Source: Streptomyces sp. NBC_00154
GTDB taxonomy: Bacteria; Actinomycetota; Actinomycetes; Streptomycetales; Streptomycetaceae
Assembly: GCF_026342835.1 (NCBI RefSeq)
Contig: NZ_JAPEMI010000001.1
Location: 5,958,501-6,022,500 of the forward strand
Reading direction: 5' to 3'
Length of the DNA: 64,000 bases
Shown here: positions 53,280 through 61,991 of the stretch, one piece after another
How positions within the stretch are numbered: position 1 is the stretch's first letter
Layout of the letters: each line of letters begins with the position of its first letter
The notes under the pieces: generated by a model
The model's database searches: none
Seen by the model: the letters and a program-made list of their open reading frames with translations, nothing else
What the model was told of the DNA's origin: nothing
Translations under genes and position numbers: made by a program

Positions 53280-54125
53280 ATGGCAGACATTGCACTGGTG
53301 CTCGGAGCCGGTGGCGTCACCGGAAGCGCCTGGGAGACCGGGATTCTGTACGGACTCGCCGAGGCGGGTGTGGACCTGTCCACCGCCGGTCTCATCATCG
53401 GCAGCTCCGCCGGGGCCGTCGTCGGCGCCCAGCTCGCCTCCGGACTGCTCGGCCTCCCGGAACTGTACGCCCGCCAGCTCGCCGATCCTCAGGGCGAGAC
53501 CGGCGGCAGGCTCGGCACGGCCACGCTCATGCGTTACGCCCGTGCTGTGCTGACCGCGGGCAGCCCCGAGGCCTACGGGCAGAAGCTGGCCCGAATGGCG
53601 CGGGAGGCCCGGACCGGAATCACCGCGGCCGATCGGCGGGCTCTGATCGCGAGCCGGCTCCTGACGCCGGAGTGGCCCGAGCGGCAGCTGCGCATCACCG
53701 CCGTCCACGCGGCAACCGGGGAACTCCACACGTTCGACAGGGACAGCGGCGTCCCGCTCGCGGACGCCGTCACCGCCAGCTGCGCCGTTCCCGCGGTCTG
53801 GCCGGTTGCCACCATCGACGGTCAGGACTGGATCGACGGTGGGGTGTACTCCCCGGCCAACGCCCATCTCGCCGCCGGATGCGAGCGCGTCGTCGTCATC
53901 GCACCGACGGCCAGTGGCAACAAGGTGATCGTCTCGCCCCGGTCCCAGGCCACCGACCTCGAAGCGAGGGGAGCCCGGGTCGCCGTCATCACCCCGGATG
54001 CGGCCGCCAGGAAGGCATTCGGCCGCAACCCCCTCGACCCGAGCCGCCGGGCGGCCGCCGCACGAGTCGGACTCGCCCAGTCCGCGGCGCACACCGAGAA
54101 GGTCGCCGCGGTTCTGAACGGCTGA
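53280..54125 (+). CDS. Patatin-like phospholipase
   Basis: 281 residues from the ATG at 53280; an earlier in-frame ATG at 53262 sits right against the tuf3 terminator. Patatin features: oxyanion-hole LVLGAGGVTGSAWE, nucleophile S43 in GSSAGAVVG, and the catalytic aspartate D186 in DWIDGGVYSP. It is a Ser-Asp dyad lipid acyl hydrolase, probably cytoplasmic since no signal peptide is present. A spermidine-synthase-fold gene follows 22 bp later, so the two are probably an operon. Confidence 0.9.
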   Translation: MADIALVLGAGGVTGSAWETGILYGLAEAGVDLSTAGLIIGSSAGAVVGAQLASGLLGLPELYARQLADPQGETGGRLGTATLMRYARAVLTAGSPEAYGQKLARMAREARTGITAADRRALIASRLLTPEWPERQLRITAVHAATGELHTFDRDSGVPLADAVTASCAVPAVWPVATIDGQDWIDGGVYSPANAHLAAGCERVVVIAPTASGNKVIVSPRSQATDLEARGARVAVITPDAAARKAFGRNPLDPSRRAAAARVGLAQSAAHTEKVAAVLNG

Positions 54126-54147
54126 ACCCGCACCCCACAATGGAAGG

Positions 54148-54993
54148 GTGAACGAGCCGATACCTGTGATCCGGGACGTGGATCAGGGCACCGCCAGACT
54201 GCTTCCCGATGTGGACCGGGACCGGGCCTGGCTGCTCACCGTCGACGGCGCACCCCAGTCGTACGTCGACCTCGACGATCCGGCCCATGTGGAGTTCGAG
54301 TACGCGCGACGGCTCGCCCATGTCCTGGACTGCGCCGGGGAGCCGGACACGCCCCTCGACGTACTCCACCTCGGCGGCGGCGCACTCACCCTGCCCCGCT
54401 ATGTCGCCGCGACCCGGCCGGGCTCCCGGCAGGTCGTCGCCGAGGCCGACCGCGGCCTCCTCGCCCTGGTCACCGAGCAGCTGCCGGTGCCCGACGGCAG
54501 CGGGGTCACCGTGCACGCCACGGACGCCCGCGGTCTGCTGGAGGAGACACCGGCCGGGTCCGTGGACGTGCTGATCGCGGATGTCTTCGGCGGCTCCCGT
54601 GTGCCCGCGCACCTCACCTCGGTCGAGTACGCGAGGGCGGCCGGGCGGGCGCTGCGGGACGACGGCGTCTATGCCGCCAACCTCGCCGACAGCGCGCCCT
54701 TCGGCTTCCTCCGCTCGCAACTCGCCAACTTCGCGGCGGTCTTCGACGAGCTCGCTGTGATCGCCGAACCGGCGGTGCTGCGCGGCAGGCGCTTCGGGAA
54801 CGTCGTCCTGGTCGCCTCCCGCAGCCCCTTCGACATCGCGACCCTGGCCCGCCGCTGCGCAGCCGACGCCTTTCCGGCCCGGGTCGAGCACGGTGCCGCG
54901 CTGGACCGGCTCATCGGCGCGGCCAGGCCGGTCGGGGACGCCGACGCAGTGCCGTCACCCGAGCCGCCCGACGGCGCCTTCAGCATCGGCTGA
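54148..54993 (+). CDS. Spermidine synthase-like protein
   Basis: 281 residues from the GTG at 54148. A class I methyltransferase-like fold as in spermidine synthase: PLDVLHLGGGALTLPRYVAA (motif I), QVVAEADRG, VDVLIADVFGGSRVPAHLTS. The canonical aspartates of polyamine synthases are only partly kept (for example IADVFGG), so real polyamine synthesis is doubtful. It forms an operon with the patatin. Its end overlaps the convergent MFS gene by 39 bp. Confidence 0.88.
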   Translation: MNEPIPVIRDVDQGTARLLPDVDRDRAWLLTVDGAPQSYVDLDDPAHVEFEYARRLAHVLDCAGEPDTPLDVLHLGGGALTLPRYVAATRPGSRQVVAEADRGLLALVTEQLPVPDGSGVTVHATDARGLLEETPAGSVDVLIADVFGGSRVPAHLTSVEYARAAGRALRDDGVYAANLADSAPFGFLRSQLANFAAVFDELAVIAEPAVLRGRRFGNVVLVASRSPFDIATLARRCAADAFPARVEHGAALDRLIGAARPVGDADAVPSPEPPDGAFSIG

Positions 54994-56280
54994 CGACGCC
55001 TTCCCGGCTGCGGCGGACGGCCCTGCGGCCACCGGCGCCGTGGCGGCCGTCCGGCGGGTGAGGTTGCGTACGTCGGGTACGAACAGCACGGCCCCCGTGA
55101 CCAGCACGACCAGCACCGCGCAGCCCCAGAGCGCCTGACCTCGCCCGACCAGGTCCTCCACCGGACCGGCGACCGCGGTGGCCAGGGGCAGCATCGCCAC
55201 CGATCCGAACCAGTCGTACGCCGAGACACGCGACAGCTTCTCCTCCGGGATCTCCTGGTGCATGGCCGTCATCCAGGAGACCCCGAACACCTCGATGGCG
55301 ACGCCGCTGACGAACATCACCGCGCTGAGCCCGGCCACCGGCAGCGGTACCGCCAGCGCCGCCGAGGGCAGGGCGAGCGGGAAGACGCAGAGCGTCCCGG
55401 CGAGCAGCAGCCGCCGGGGCCTCCAGCGCATCATCAGCAGCGCCCCGCACAGCGTGCCGACCCCGAATGTGGCGAGCGCGAAACCCCAGGGGCGGGCGCC
55501 GCCGAGCTCGTCCCTGGCGACCAGCGGCCCGTACACCGACTCTGCGGCCCCGACCACCGCCACCACCACCGAGAACTGCGCCACGATGGACCACAGCCAG
55601 GGGCGGCCGATGAACTCCTGCCAGCCTTCGCGCAGATCCGAGAGCAGCCCGCCGCCCGGTCCGCGCGACGGGATGTGAGCGACATCGAGGAAGGCGCGCA
55701 GCGCCCCGGCCACCGCGAACGCCGCGGCGTCGACGGCCAGCACCCAGCCCGGGTTCATCGCCGCGATCATGGCGCCGCCGAGCGCCGCACCACCGATGGC
55801 GGCGCCGTGCATCGACATCCGGAAGAGAGCGAAGGCGCGGCTGGCCTGTTCGCCGCTGACGCTGGACATCAGCATGCCCTCGGCCGCCGGGTTGAAGAAG
55901 GCCTGCCCGGTGCCGCACGCCGCGGTGAGCACCATCATCTGCCACAGCTTCGGATCGCCGGCCAGGACCAGCCAGGCGAAGGCGGCCTGTGAGACGCAGT
56001 TGAGGGCGTTCGCCGCGACCATCACGCGGTGGCGCGGCAGCCGGTCGGCGATAGCACCGCCGATGAGCAGGAAGACGACCAGAGGTGCGGTACGGGCAGC
56101 GGCGACCAGGCCGACGTCGCCGCCGTCACCGCCGGACTCCAGAACGGCGAACGCCGTCGCGATCAACGCGCCATGGGTCCCCAGGCCCGTGATGATCGCG
56201 GCGGCGGTCAGCAGACTGTAGTTGCGCCCGGCCCAGGCAGGGCGGCGCATGCGGGACGGGGGAACGGAAGCGGGAGTCAC
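54955..56280 (-). CDS. MFS transporter
   Basis: About 441 residues, 12 predicted membrane segments and the MFS motif A-like loop GGAIADRLPRHRVMVAANAL. It belongs to the enterobactin-exporter-like group (AACGTGQAFFNPAAEGMLMS, LRE GWQEFIGRPW between halves). GTG 56280 is chosen, but GTG 56322 is also possible. It probably exports a small molecule or drug. A soluble tail of about 40 residues ends in alanine/glycine. It converges on the spermidine-synthase-like gene with a 39-bp overlap. Confidence 0.88.
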   Translation of the reverse strand: MTPASVPPSRMRRPAWAGRNYSLLTAAAIITGLGTHGALIATAFAVLESGGDGGDVGLVAAARTAPLVVFLLIGGAIADRLPRHRVMVAANALNCVSQAAFAWLVLAGDPKLWQMMVLTAACGTGQAFFNPAAEGMLMSSVSGEQASRAFALFRMSMHGAAIGGAALGGAMIAAMNPGWVLAVDAAAFAVAGALRAFLDVAHIPSRGPGGGLLSDLREGWQEFIGRPWLWSIVAQFSVVVAVVGAAESVYGPLVARDELGGARPWGFALATFGVGTLCGALLMMRWRPRRLLLAGTLCVFPLALPSAALAVPLPVAGLSAVMFVSGVAIEVFGVSWMTAMHQEIPEEKLSRVSAYDWFGSVAMLPLATAVAGPVEDLVGRGQALWGCAVLVVLVTGAVLFVPDVRNLTRRTAATAPVAAGPSAAAGKASSADAEGAVGRLG

Positions 56281-56374
56281 CAAGGGACTATCCCTGTCCG
56301 GACCCCGACCTGCCAAATGCACCGCCCGGGCGGTACGCGGAGCGGATGTGGATCAGGAGCCGATCAGACGTGCA

Positions 56375-57457
56375 TCAGGACTTGGTGACGTCCGTGAGCC
56401 GCAAGGTGCTGAGGATCTTCTGGATCGTGGTGTCCGGCAGTTCGCCCTCCACGTCCGCCCCGGCGTAGAGGATCCATGAGGAGTACTCACCGTTCTTGTT
56501 CTTGAAGGAGAACGCGATCGACTTGCCGTCGCTGTCGCACTTCTTCTTCTTGGTGACGCCGGGCGCGGTGGCCGTGACGACACTGCCGGTGACACCTGAC
56601 TTGGTGGTGTACGCCTTGGGCTTGCCGATCTTGATAGTGCCCTTCGGCATGTGCTGCGCGTAGGCGGCCCACACCCAGTTCGCGGCCTCGTTCGTTGCGG
56701 CCTCGTCGGTGCTCTTCGCACCCTGGGCGCCCTTGGTGCCGACCCCGGCCAGGCTCATGTCCTCCTTGGTGCCGTCCTTGTCGGCATCGTCGACGCACCA
56801 CTTGCTCTTGTAGTACGCCGGCGCGGAGAAGCCGACCGCGGGCGACCCGTCCCCCTTCTTGTCGTCCTCGAAGAAGGAGAATATTCCGGGTGCGGCGACC
56901 TCCCAGTCACCGGGCACGTCGAACTGGGTGCCCCACTTGGGGTTGGTGACGACCTTCCAGCCGGCGATGAGGGGCTTGGCGTCCCCGTCGGTGCCGCGCG
57001 GGTTCGCCTCGGGCGAGGACGCGCCGTCGGACGGCTTCGGGGAGGACGACGACTTCCCGCCACCGGCGACGTCCGTGCCGCCCTTGTCGTCCTTCTTGTT
57101 CATCACCACGACACCGGTGACCACGGCGGCCACGACCACGGCGGTGGCCGCGACGATCGCGACGACGGTCGTCGACTTCTTCTTGTTGTCGCCCGGCTGC
57201 GGCGTACCGGGCGGACCGGGAACCGCGTACTGCGGCACGGTCGGCTGCTGGTACGGGTTCGGCTGCGGATATCCCGGCTGCCCCTGCTGCGGATAACCCG
57301 GCTGCTGCCCCTGCTGCGGGTAACCGGGCTGGCCCTGCTGCTGATATCCCGGCTGCTGATAGGGATTCGGCTGCTGGTACCCCGGCTGCTGGTACGGGTT
57401 CTGACTCTGGTCCTGCGGGTTCTGCTCGCCCCCGGGCGGCTGCTGTCCTGGCCACAT
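56375..57457 (-). CDS. Membrane-anchored protein with PYQQPGY repeats
   Basis: 360 residues from the ATG at 57457. Residues 1-90 are a Gln/Pro/Tyr-rich repeat region (YQQPGYQQ, QQGQPGYPQ), then one membrane segment at about 97-118 (STTVVAIVAATAVVVAAVVT then GVVVM), a Ser/Gly/Pro linker and an extracytoplasmic domain of about 200 residues with two or three cysteines (KWCVDDADKDG, KKKKCDSDG). The layout is a cytoplasmic low-complexity tail with an external sensor-like domain, common in Streptomyces. Function unknown. Confidence 0.82.
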   Translation of the reverse strand: MWPGQQPPGGEQNPQDQSQNPYQQPGYQQPNPYQQPGYQQQGQPGYPQQGQQPGYPQQGQPGYPQPNPYQQPTVPQYAVPGPPGTPQPGDNKKKSTTVVAIVAATAVVVAAVVTGVVVMNKKDDKGGTDVAGGGKSSSSPKPSDGASSPEANPRGTDGDAKPLIAGWKVVTNPKWGTQFDVPGDWEVAAPGIFSFFEDDKKGDGSPAVGFSAPAYYKSKWCVDDADKDGTKEDMSLAGVGTKGAQGAKSTDEAATNEAANWVWAAYAQHMPKGTIKIGKPKAYTTKSGVTGSVVTATAPGVTKKKKCDSDGKSIAFSFKNKNGEYSSWILYAGADVEGELPDTTIQKILSTLRLTDVTKS

Positions 57458-57571
57458 GGCGAGTAACGATAGAGGGGCGGCGGCCGGTCGGCTACGGCCG
57501 CCCCCGTGAGGGAACGGTCAAGGTGGCCGCCACGTGGTCGCCCTGAGGCGGGCGAGGATGGTCAAATGTTC

Positions 57572-57583
57572 TACTCGTGAGTA
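57572..57583. promoter_or_regulatory. Palindrome at the start of the hotdog gene
   Basis: TACTC-GT-GAGTA, a 5-bp inverted repeat overlapping the GTG start at 57577 and 12 bp before the alternative ATG at 57595. Symmetric TACTC..GAGTA sites are of the kind bound by TetR/FadR fatty-acid regulators. If the ATG is the true start, this is a normal operator. Confidence 0.4.
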
Positions 57584-58047
57584 ACATTCGGCGCATGAGC
57601 GCTGAACAGATGACAGTCGGAGACATGCTCGTCGCCACCGTTCCGATGGCCAGGACCCTCAATCTGGAGTTCCTCGAGACGACCGCGGAGCGTGCGGTCG
57701 TCCGCATGCCCGACCAGGCGGACTACCACAACCACGTCGGCGGACCGCATGCCGGAGCGATGTTCACGCTCGCCGAGTCGGCGAGCGGCGCGATCGTCAT
57801 CGCCGCCTTCGGCGACCAGATGTCCCGCGCCGTACCGCTCGCCGTGAAGGCGGAGATCGGCTACAAGAAGCTGGCGATGGGTGTCGTCACCGCGACCGCG
57901 ACCCTGGGCCGGCCGGTGGCGGACGTCGTCGCCGAACTCGACGAGGGCAAGCGGCCCGAATTCCCCGTCACCATCGAGATCCAGCGCGCGGACGGCGCGG
58001 TGACCGGTGAGATGACCGTCGTCTGGACCCTCCGCCCGAACGCCTGA
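57577..58047 (+). CDS. Hotdog-fold thioesterase-like protein (DUF4442)
   Basis: 156 residues from the GTG at 57577 (ATG 57595 and ATG 57610 are alternatives; none has a good ribosome-binding site). It is a PaaI/DUF4442-type hotdog domain: MARTLNLEFLETTAERAVVR, the active-region helix NHVGGPHAGAMFTLAESASG, and AEIGYKKLAMGVVTATATLG. It probably hydrolyses acyl-CoA or acyl thioesters. A TACTC-GT-GAGTA palindrome over the start suggests regulation by a fatty-acid repressor. Confidence 0.87.
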   Translation: MSNIRRMSAEQMTVGDMLVATVPMARTLNLEFLETTAERAVVRMPDQADYHNHVGGPHAGAMFTLAESASGAIVIAAFGDQMSRAVPLAVKAEIGYKKLAMGVVTATATLGRPVADVVAELDEGKRPEFPVTIEIQRADGAVTGEMTVVWTLRPNA

Positions 58048-58203
58048 GGGCCGCACCGCCCGACCTGGGCCGTCCCACCCCTGACGAGGGCCCGGGGCGG
58101 CCCTTCGCGCTGTCCGGGCAGGTGGTGCGACGGGTAGGCTGCCCGGCGTGCGCCGAGGAGTTGCCCGGCGGGCGACAGCACATCAGTACGGGAGGAATCG
58201 GCG

Positions 58204-58863
58204 TTGCACATCCAGGAGTGGCTGGAGACGGTCCCCGCGGTCAGCGTGTACGTCCTGGTGGGCGTCGTCATCGGTCTGGAGAGCCTGGGCATTCCGCTGC
58301 CCGGTGAGATCGTCCTCGTCAGCGCGGCACTGCTGGCCGCCGGGCACAGCGGCATCAACCCGGTGATCCTCGGCGCCTGCGCCTCCGCCGGAGCGATCAT
58401 CGGGGACTCCATCGGGTACGCGATCGGGCGCAGGGGCGGCCGGCCGCTACTCGCCTGGCTCGGCGGCAAGTTCCCCAAACACTTCGGTGCGGACCAGATC
58501 GCCATGGCGGAACGGTCGTTCCAGAAGTGGGGCATGTGGGCGGTGTTCTTCGGCCGCTTCGTCGCACTGCTGCGTATCTTCGCCGGACCGCTGGCCGGCG
58601 TCCTGCGGATGCCGTACTGGAAGTTCCTGATCGCCAATGTGCTCGGCGGCATCGTCTGGGCGGGCGGCACCACGGCCGTCATCTACTCGGTGGGGGTCGT
58701 CGCCGAGGCCTGGCTGAAGCGTTTCTCCTGGCTCGGACTGGTGGTCGCGCTGCTGATCGGGCTGACCTCGATGCTGGTCCTCAAGAGCCGCGCAAAGAAG
58801 GCGGCGGCGCAGTCCGGGGAGCGCACCGCAGCCGAGCCGGAAACGGTGTCGGCGGCGGACTGA
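58204..58863 (+). CDS. DedA family membrane protein
   Basis: 219 residues from a TTG at 58204, with GGGAGGAATC upstream. DedA/VTT motifs: GLESLGIPLPGEIVLVSAAL, GAIIGDSIGYAIGRRGGRPL and FFGRFVALLRIFAGPLAG. About five membrane segments and a short Lys/Ala-rich tail. DedA proteins flip or translocate undecaprenyl phosphate or phosphatidylethanolamine in characterised cases. It is a second VTT-type protein in the window besides that at 50.8 kb. Confidence 0.92.
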   Translation: MHIQEWLETVPAVSVYVLVGVVIGLESLGIPLPGEIVLVSAALLAAGHSGINPVILGACASAGAIIGDSIGYAIGRRGGRPLLAWLGGKFPKHFGADQIAMAERSFQKWGMWAVFFGRFVALLRIFAGPLAGVLRMPYWKFLIANVLGGIVWAGGTTAVIYSVGVVAEAWLKRFSWLGLVVALLIGLTSMLVLKSRAKKAAAQSGERTAAEPETVSAAD

Positions 58864-58905
58864 GTCGCCGACCCGGCTGCCTCGGGCCGACGGCTCGTAC
58901 GGCGC

Positions 58906-59436
58906 TCAGCCCTGGTGTGCCTGGCGGTGCGCCTTGGCCAGCTCGACGTAGCCCACCGCGTTGAACTTGATGCCCTCGAGCTCCTCCTCGGTCAGCTCGC
59001 GCTTGACCTTGGCCGGCACGCCCGCGACGAGCGAACCGGGCGGCACCTGCATCCCCTGCGGGACCAGCGCCTGAGCGGCGATCAGCGAACCGGCGCCGAT
59101 GTGCGCCCCATTGAGAACCGTGGCTCCCATGCCGACCAGGACGTCGTCCTCGACGGTGCAGCCGTGCAGTACCGCGTTGTGGCCGACCGAGACGCGCTCG
59201 CCGACCATGACGGGGAACCCGGGGTCGGCATGGACGCTGCAGTTGTCCTGGATGTTGCTGTCGGCACCGATGGTGATGGGAGCGCAGTCGGCCCGCAGCA
59301 CCGCCTGGTACCACGCGCTGGAGCCCGCGGCCATGGTGACCTCGCCGATCACGACGGACGTCGGTGCGGCGAAGGCCGCCACGTCGATGTCCGGTTCGTG
59401 GCCGCCCATGCCCGTGATCAACGCCTGCTCTGCCAT
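58906..59436 (-). CDS. Gamma-carbonic anhydrase family protein
   Basis: 176 residues from the ATG at 59436. It is a left-handed beta-helix trimer: hexapeptide repeats with the zinc-ligand histidines in DNCSVHADPGFP and VGHNAVLHGCTVE. It resembles the CaiE/PaaY group, which may bind metal and have weak hydratase activity or act in CoA metabolism. Start supported by GGAGGAACGG upstream. It is divergent from another beta-helix gene (acyltransferase), separated by 179 bp. Confidence 0.92.
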   Translation of the reverse strand: MAEQALITGMGGHEPDIDVAAFAAPTSVVIGEVTMAAGSSAWYQAVLRADCAPITIGADSNIQDNCSVHADPGFPVMVGERVSVGHNAVLHGCTVEDDVLVGMGATVLNGAHIGAGSLIAAQALVPQGMQVPPGSLVAGVPAKVKRELTEEELEGIKFNAVGYVELAKAHRQAHQG

Positions 59437-59615
59437 CGCCCGTTCCTCCGTGCTCCGGTTCGTTCGGCCGCGTGGTCCGGCCGCCGTTGTTCGATCGCCT
59501 TTGCTCGATCGAGCCAGGGGAACGGTATGCGACGGCCGTTCCCGCGCCGCGGAGTGGGGTGAACATCACAGGACACCGCGGTGATCGTTCCGGCCGTGCC
59601 GACTACCGTGAGCGA

Positions 59616-60353
59616 GTGCCGAAGAACAGCAACACGTTCTCATCCCTCACCGCCTGGCGGCGCCGTGTCCTGTCCCGCGCCGTCCACCGCGGTTGGCGTG
59701 CGATCCAGGAAGCAGGCGCGATCACCGCGCAGCACCCGGGCGGGCTCCGCTTCGGCCGCATCGGCGAAGGGACTCGACTGGCCTTCCCGCAGGGCACCGT
59801 CTTCGGTGAGCCGTGGATCGAGCTCGGCGGCCACTGCATCATCGGCGAGCAGGTCACCCTGACTGCCGGACTGATGCCGGACCTGGACCTCGGCTCCGAG
59901 CCCATCCTGACTCTGGGGGACGGCGTGGTGCTCGGCCGCGGCAGCCATGTCGTCGCCGACACCACGGTGACCATCGGCTCGAACACGTACTGCGGGCCGT
60001 ACGTGTACATCACGTCCACCAACCACAGCTACGACGATCCGCACGAGCCGGTCGGCAGACAGTGGCCACGCATGGAGCCGGTCGCCATCGGGCCGGGCTG
60101 CTGGATCGGCACGGGCGCGGTGATCCTGCCGGGGGCCCGGCTCGGCCGCAATGTGGTGGTCGCGGCAGGCGCGGTGGTACGCGGAGAGGTACCCGACCAC
60201 GCGGTGGTGGCCGGGGCACCGGCACGTGTCGTGCGCAGTTGGGATCCGGTGAAGGGCTGGCAGCCGCCCCTGCGTACGCCCGCCCCGGTGCCGATCCCGG
60301 CCGACGTCACGCCCGAACAGCTGCTGGCCGTCGCGGAACTCGAGGAAAGGTAG
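59616..60353 (+). CDS. LbH-fold acyltransferase
   Basis: 245 residues from the GTG at 59616. After a short helix (HRGWRAIQEAGAITAQHPGG) comes a left-handed beta-helix (LTLGDGVVLGRGSHVVADTT, VTIGSNTYCGPYVYITSTNH) with the acetyltransferase histidine/asparagine region TNHSYDDPHEPV and a C-terminal loop (IGPGCWIGTGAVILPGARLG, RNVVVAAGAVVRGEVPDHAV). It probably acylates a sugar or small molecule. No surface-polysaccharide gene cluster is nearby. Confidence 0.88.
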   Translation: MPKNSNTFSSLTAWRRRVLSRAVHRGWRAIQEAGAITAQHPGGLRFGRIGEGTRLAFPQGTVFGEPWIELGGHCIIGEQVTLTAGLMPDLDLGSEPILTLGDGVVLGRGSHVVADTTVTIGSNTYCGPYVYITSTNHSYDDPHEPVGRQWPRMEPVAIGPGCWIGTGAVILPGARLGRNVVVAAGAVVRGEVPDHAVVAGAPARVVRSWDPVKGWQPPLRTPAPVPIPADVTPEQLLAVAELEER

Positions 60354-60377
60354 GGCTGTCCCGTACTCCCCGGCCCG

Positions 60378-60395
60378 CCAGGGATTACGGGGCAA
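60378..60395. repeat. 18-bp repeat, copy 2
   Basis: ccagggattacggggcaa, identical to 21733-21750 and again just downstream (18 bp) of a minus-strand EamA stop codon. Confidence 0.7.
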
Positions 60396-60413
60396 GCCCC
60401 TGCGGCCGGCTTC

Positions 60414-61286
60414 CTATCCGGTGGCGAGCAGTACGGTCCCCACCAGGGCCAGACCGGCCCCCGCCGCCTGCACCGCGCGCAGCCGTTCGCCCAGGACGCC
60501 GCGGGCGGCCAGGGCCGTGACCACCGGATAGAGCGAGGCCAGGACGGCGGCCACGGTGACCGGGCCGTGCTGCGCGGCGATCGAGTAGGTGCCGTTGGCC
60601 GCGACATCGGCGAGGCCGACGAAGGCCAGGGCGGGCAGCGTGGCCAGCAGTACGGTCGCCCCGCCCTCCTCGGGCAGCGCGCGCGCCCCGCGCCGTACCG
60701 ATACGTACAGTGCCGCGCCGCCGACCGCGATGTTGGTGAGGCGCTGCACGAAGAGCGCCAGGAACAGCCCGGTGACCGTCGTGGACGCCTCCGCGATGAG
60801 CGACATCACCGCCCCGAAGCCGAATGCGGCCACCAGCGTCAATAGCACCGCCTGCCGCTGCACCGGCGCTCCGCGCAGCTCCGGTCCACCGGCCAGCACG
60901 ATGCCCGCGATCGCGACGCCGACCCCGGCGAACTGCAGCAGCCCGGGCCGCTCGCCGATGACCAGTCCGACACTCACCGGCACCGCGACACCCAGCGAGC
61001 CGAGTGGCGAGACGACCCCCATGGGGCCGAGCGCCAGCGCCTTGTAGAAGCTCAGCATGGCCACCGGGCCGACGGCACCGGCGGCCACGGCGAACCAGAG
61101 CTGACCGCCGGCCTCGTTCCAGCCGCCGGTGGCGACCACGATGATGCCCAGTACCACCGCCGCGACGGTCTGCGAGGCGACGACCACGGTGAGCGCGGGC
61201 GTACGCCGGGTGAGCAGCCCGCCGCCGAAGTCGGCCAGCCCCCACAGCAGGCTGGTGGCCAGGGCGAACAGTGCTGTCATCGGCAT
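60414..61286 (-). CDS. EamA family (DMT) transporter
   Basis: 290 residues from the ATG at 61286. Two EamA halves and about ten membrane segments (TALFALATSLLWGLADFGGG; ALAFVGLADVAANGTYSIAA). A metabolite exporter of unknown substrate. It is divergent from an XRE-cupin regulator with an 88-bp spacer, which is the likely regulator. The 3' end carries the same 18-bp sequence as the EamA gene at 21.75 kb, although the two proteins are not close relatives. Confidence 0.9.
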   Translation of the reverse strand: MPMTALFALATSLLWGLADFGGGLLTRRTPALTVVVASQTVAAVVLGIIVVATGGWNEAGGQLWFAVAAGAVGPVAMLSFYKALALGPMGVVSPLGSLGVAVPVSVGLVIGERPGLLQFAGVGVAIAGIVLAGGPELRGAPVQRQAVLLTLVAAFGFGAVMSLIAEASTTVTGLFLALFVQRLTNIAVGGAALYVSVRRGARALPEEGGATVLLATLPALAFVGLADVAANGTYSIAAQHGPVTVAAVLASLYPVVTALAARGVLGERLRAVQAAGAGLALVGTVLLATG

Positions 61287-61374
61287 GCCTCGCAGTACAG
61301 TGCGGTGAACGGTTGGGTGCACCACACCGTAGTGCAGTATTTTTGACTCTGTCATCCAGAATATTGGACGGAAT

Positions 61375-61947
61375 GTGTCTGACCTCGACCAGCTCACCCA
61401 GTCGCTCGCGCGCAACCTCAAGCGCTGGCGCGGTGAACGTGGCTTCACCCTGGATGCCCTCGCCGCGCGCGCGGGGGTCAGCCGCGGCATGATCATCCAG
61501 ATCGAGCAGGCGCGCACCAATCCGAGTGTCGGCACCACGGTCAAGCTCGCCGACGCCCTGGGCATCAGCATCACCACCCTGCTCGACTACGAACAGGGAT
61601 CGCATGTCCGACTGGTTCCCGAGAGCCAGGCGGTGCGCATGTGGTCCACCGAATCGGGCAGTTCCACCACCCTCCTCGTCGGTACGGAGGCCAGAGGCCC
61701 GATCGAACTCTGGTCGTGGCGCCTGATGCCCGGCGACGGCAGCACCTCCGACCCGCACCCCGAAGGCACCGTCGAACTGCTCCACGTCACGGCGGGCGTG
61801 CTCACCCTGGAAGTCGACGGCGAGGCCCATTCCGTACCCGCGGGCACCTCCGCCACCTTCGAGGCGCACCACCCGCACGCCTACCGCAACGAAGGCTCCG
61901 AACCGGCCGAGTTCACGATGGCGGTGTCCATCCCGCCCGTACGCTGA
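61375..61947 (+). CDS. XRE family regulator with cupin domain
   Basis: 190 residues from the GTG at 61375. An XRE helix-turn-helix (SLARNLKRWRGERGFTLDAL, AARAGVSRGMIIQIEQARTN, VGTTVKLADALGISITTLL) is followed by a cupin (HPEGTVELLHVTAGVLTLEV, SVPAGTSATFEAHHPHAYRN). Such proteins sense small metabolites, often amines or amino acids, in the cupin. It is divergent from the EamA permease, so it probably controls that exporter. TTGACT (61343-61348) and an AATATT-centred element (61359-61364) lie in the spacer. Confidence 0.93.
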   Translation: MSDLDQLTQSLARNLKRWRGERGFTLDALAARAGVSRGMIIQIEQARTNPSVGTTVKLADALGISITTLLDYEQGSHVRLVPESQAVRMWSTESGSSTTLLVGTEARGPIELWSWRLMPGDGSTSDPHPEGTVELLHVTAGVLTLEVDGEAHSVPAGTSATFEAHHPHAYRNEGSEPAEFTMAVSIPPVR

Positions 61948-61991
61948 GACGCCCGATCGACTGCCGTACGGTCGCTGTTAGCGTGGCGGGT

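Noticed and set aside
50761..53295. 844-codon minus-strand frame across tuf3
   Set aside because: Antisense to EF-Tu3 and spans several gene borders and a 19-bp terminator.
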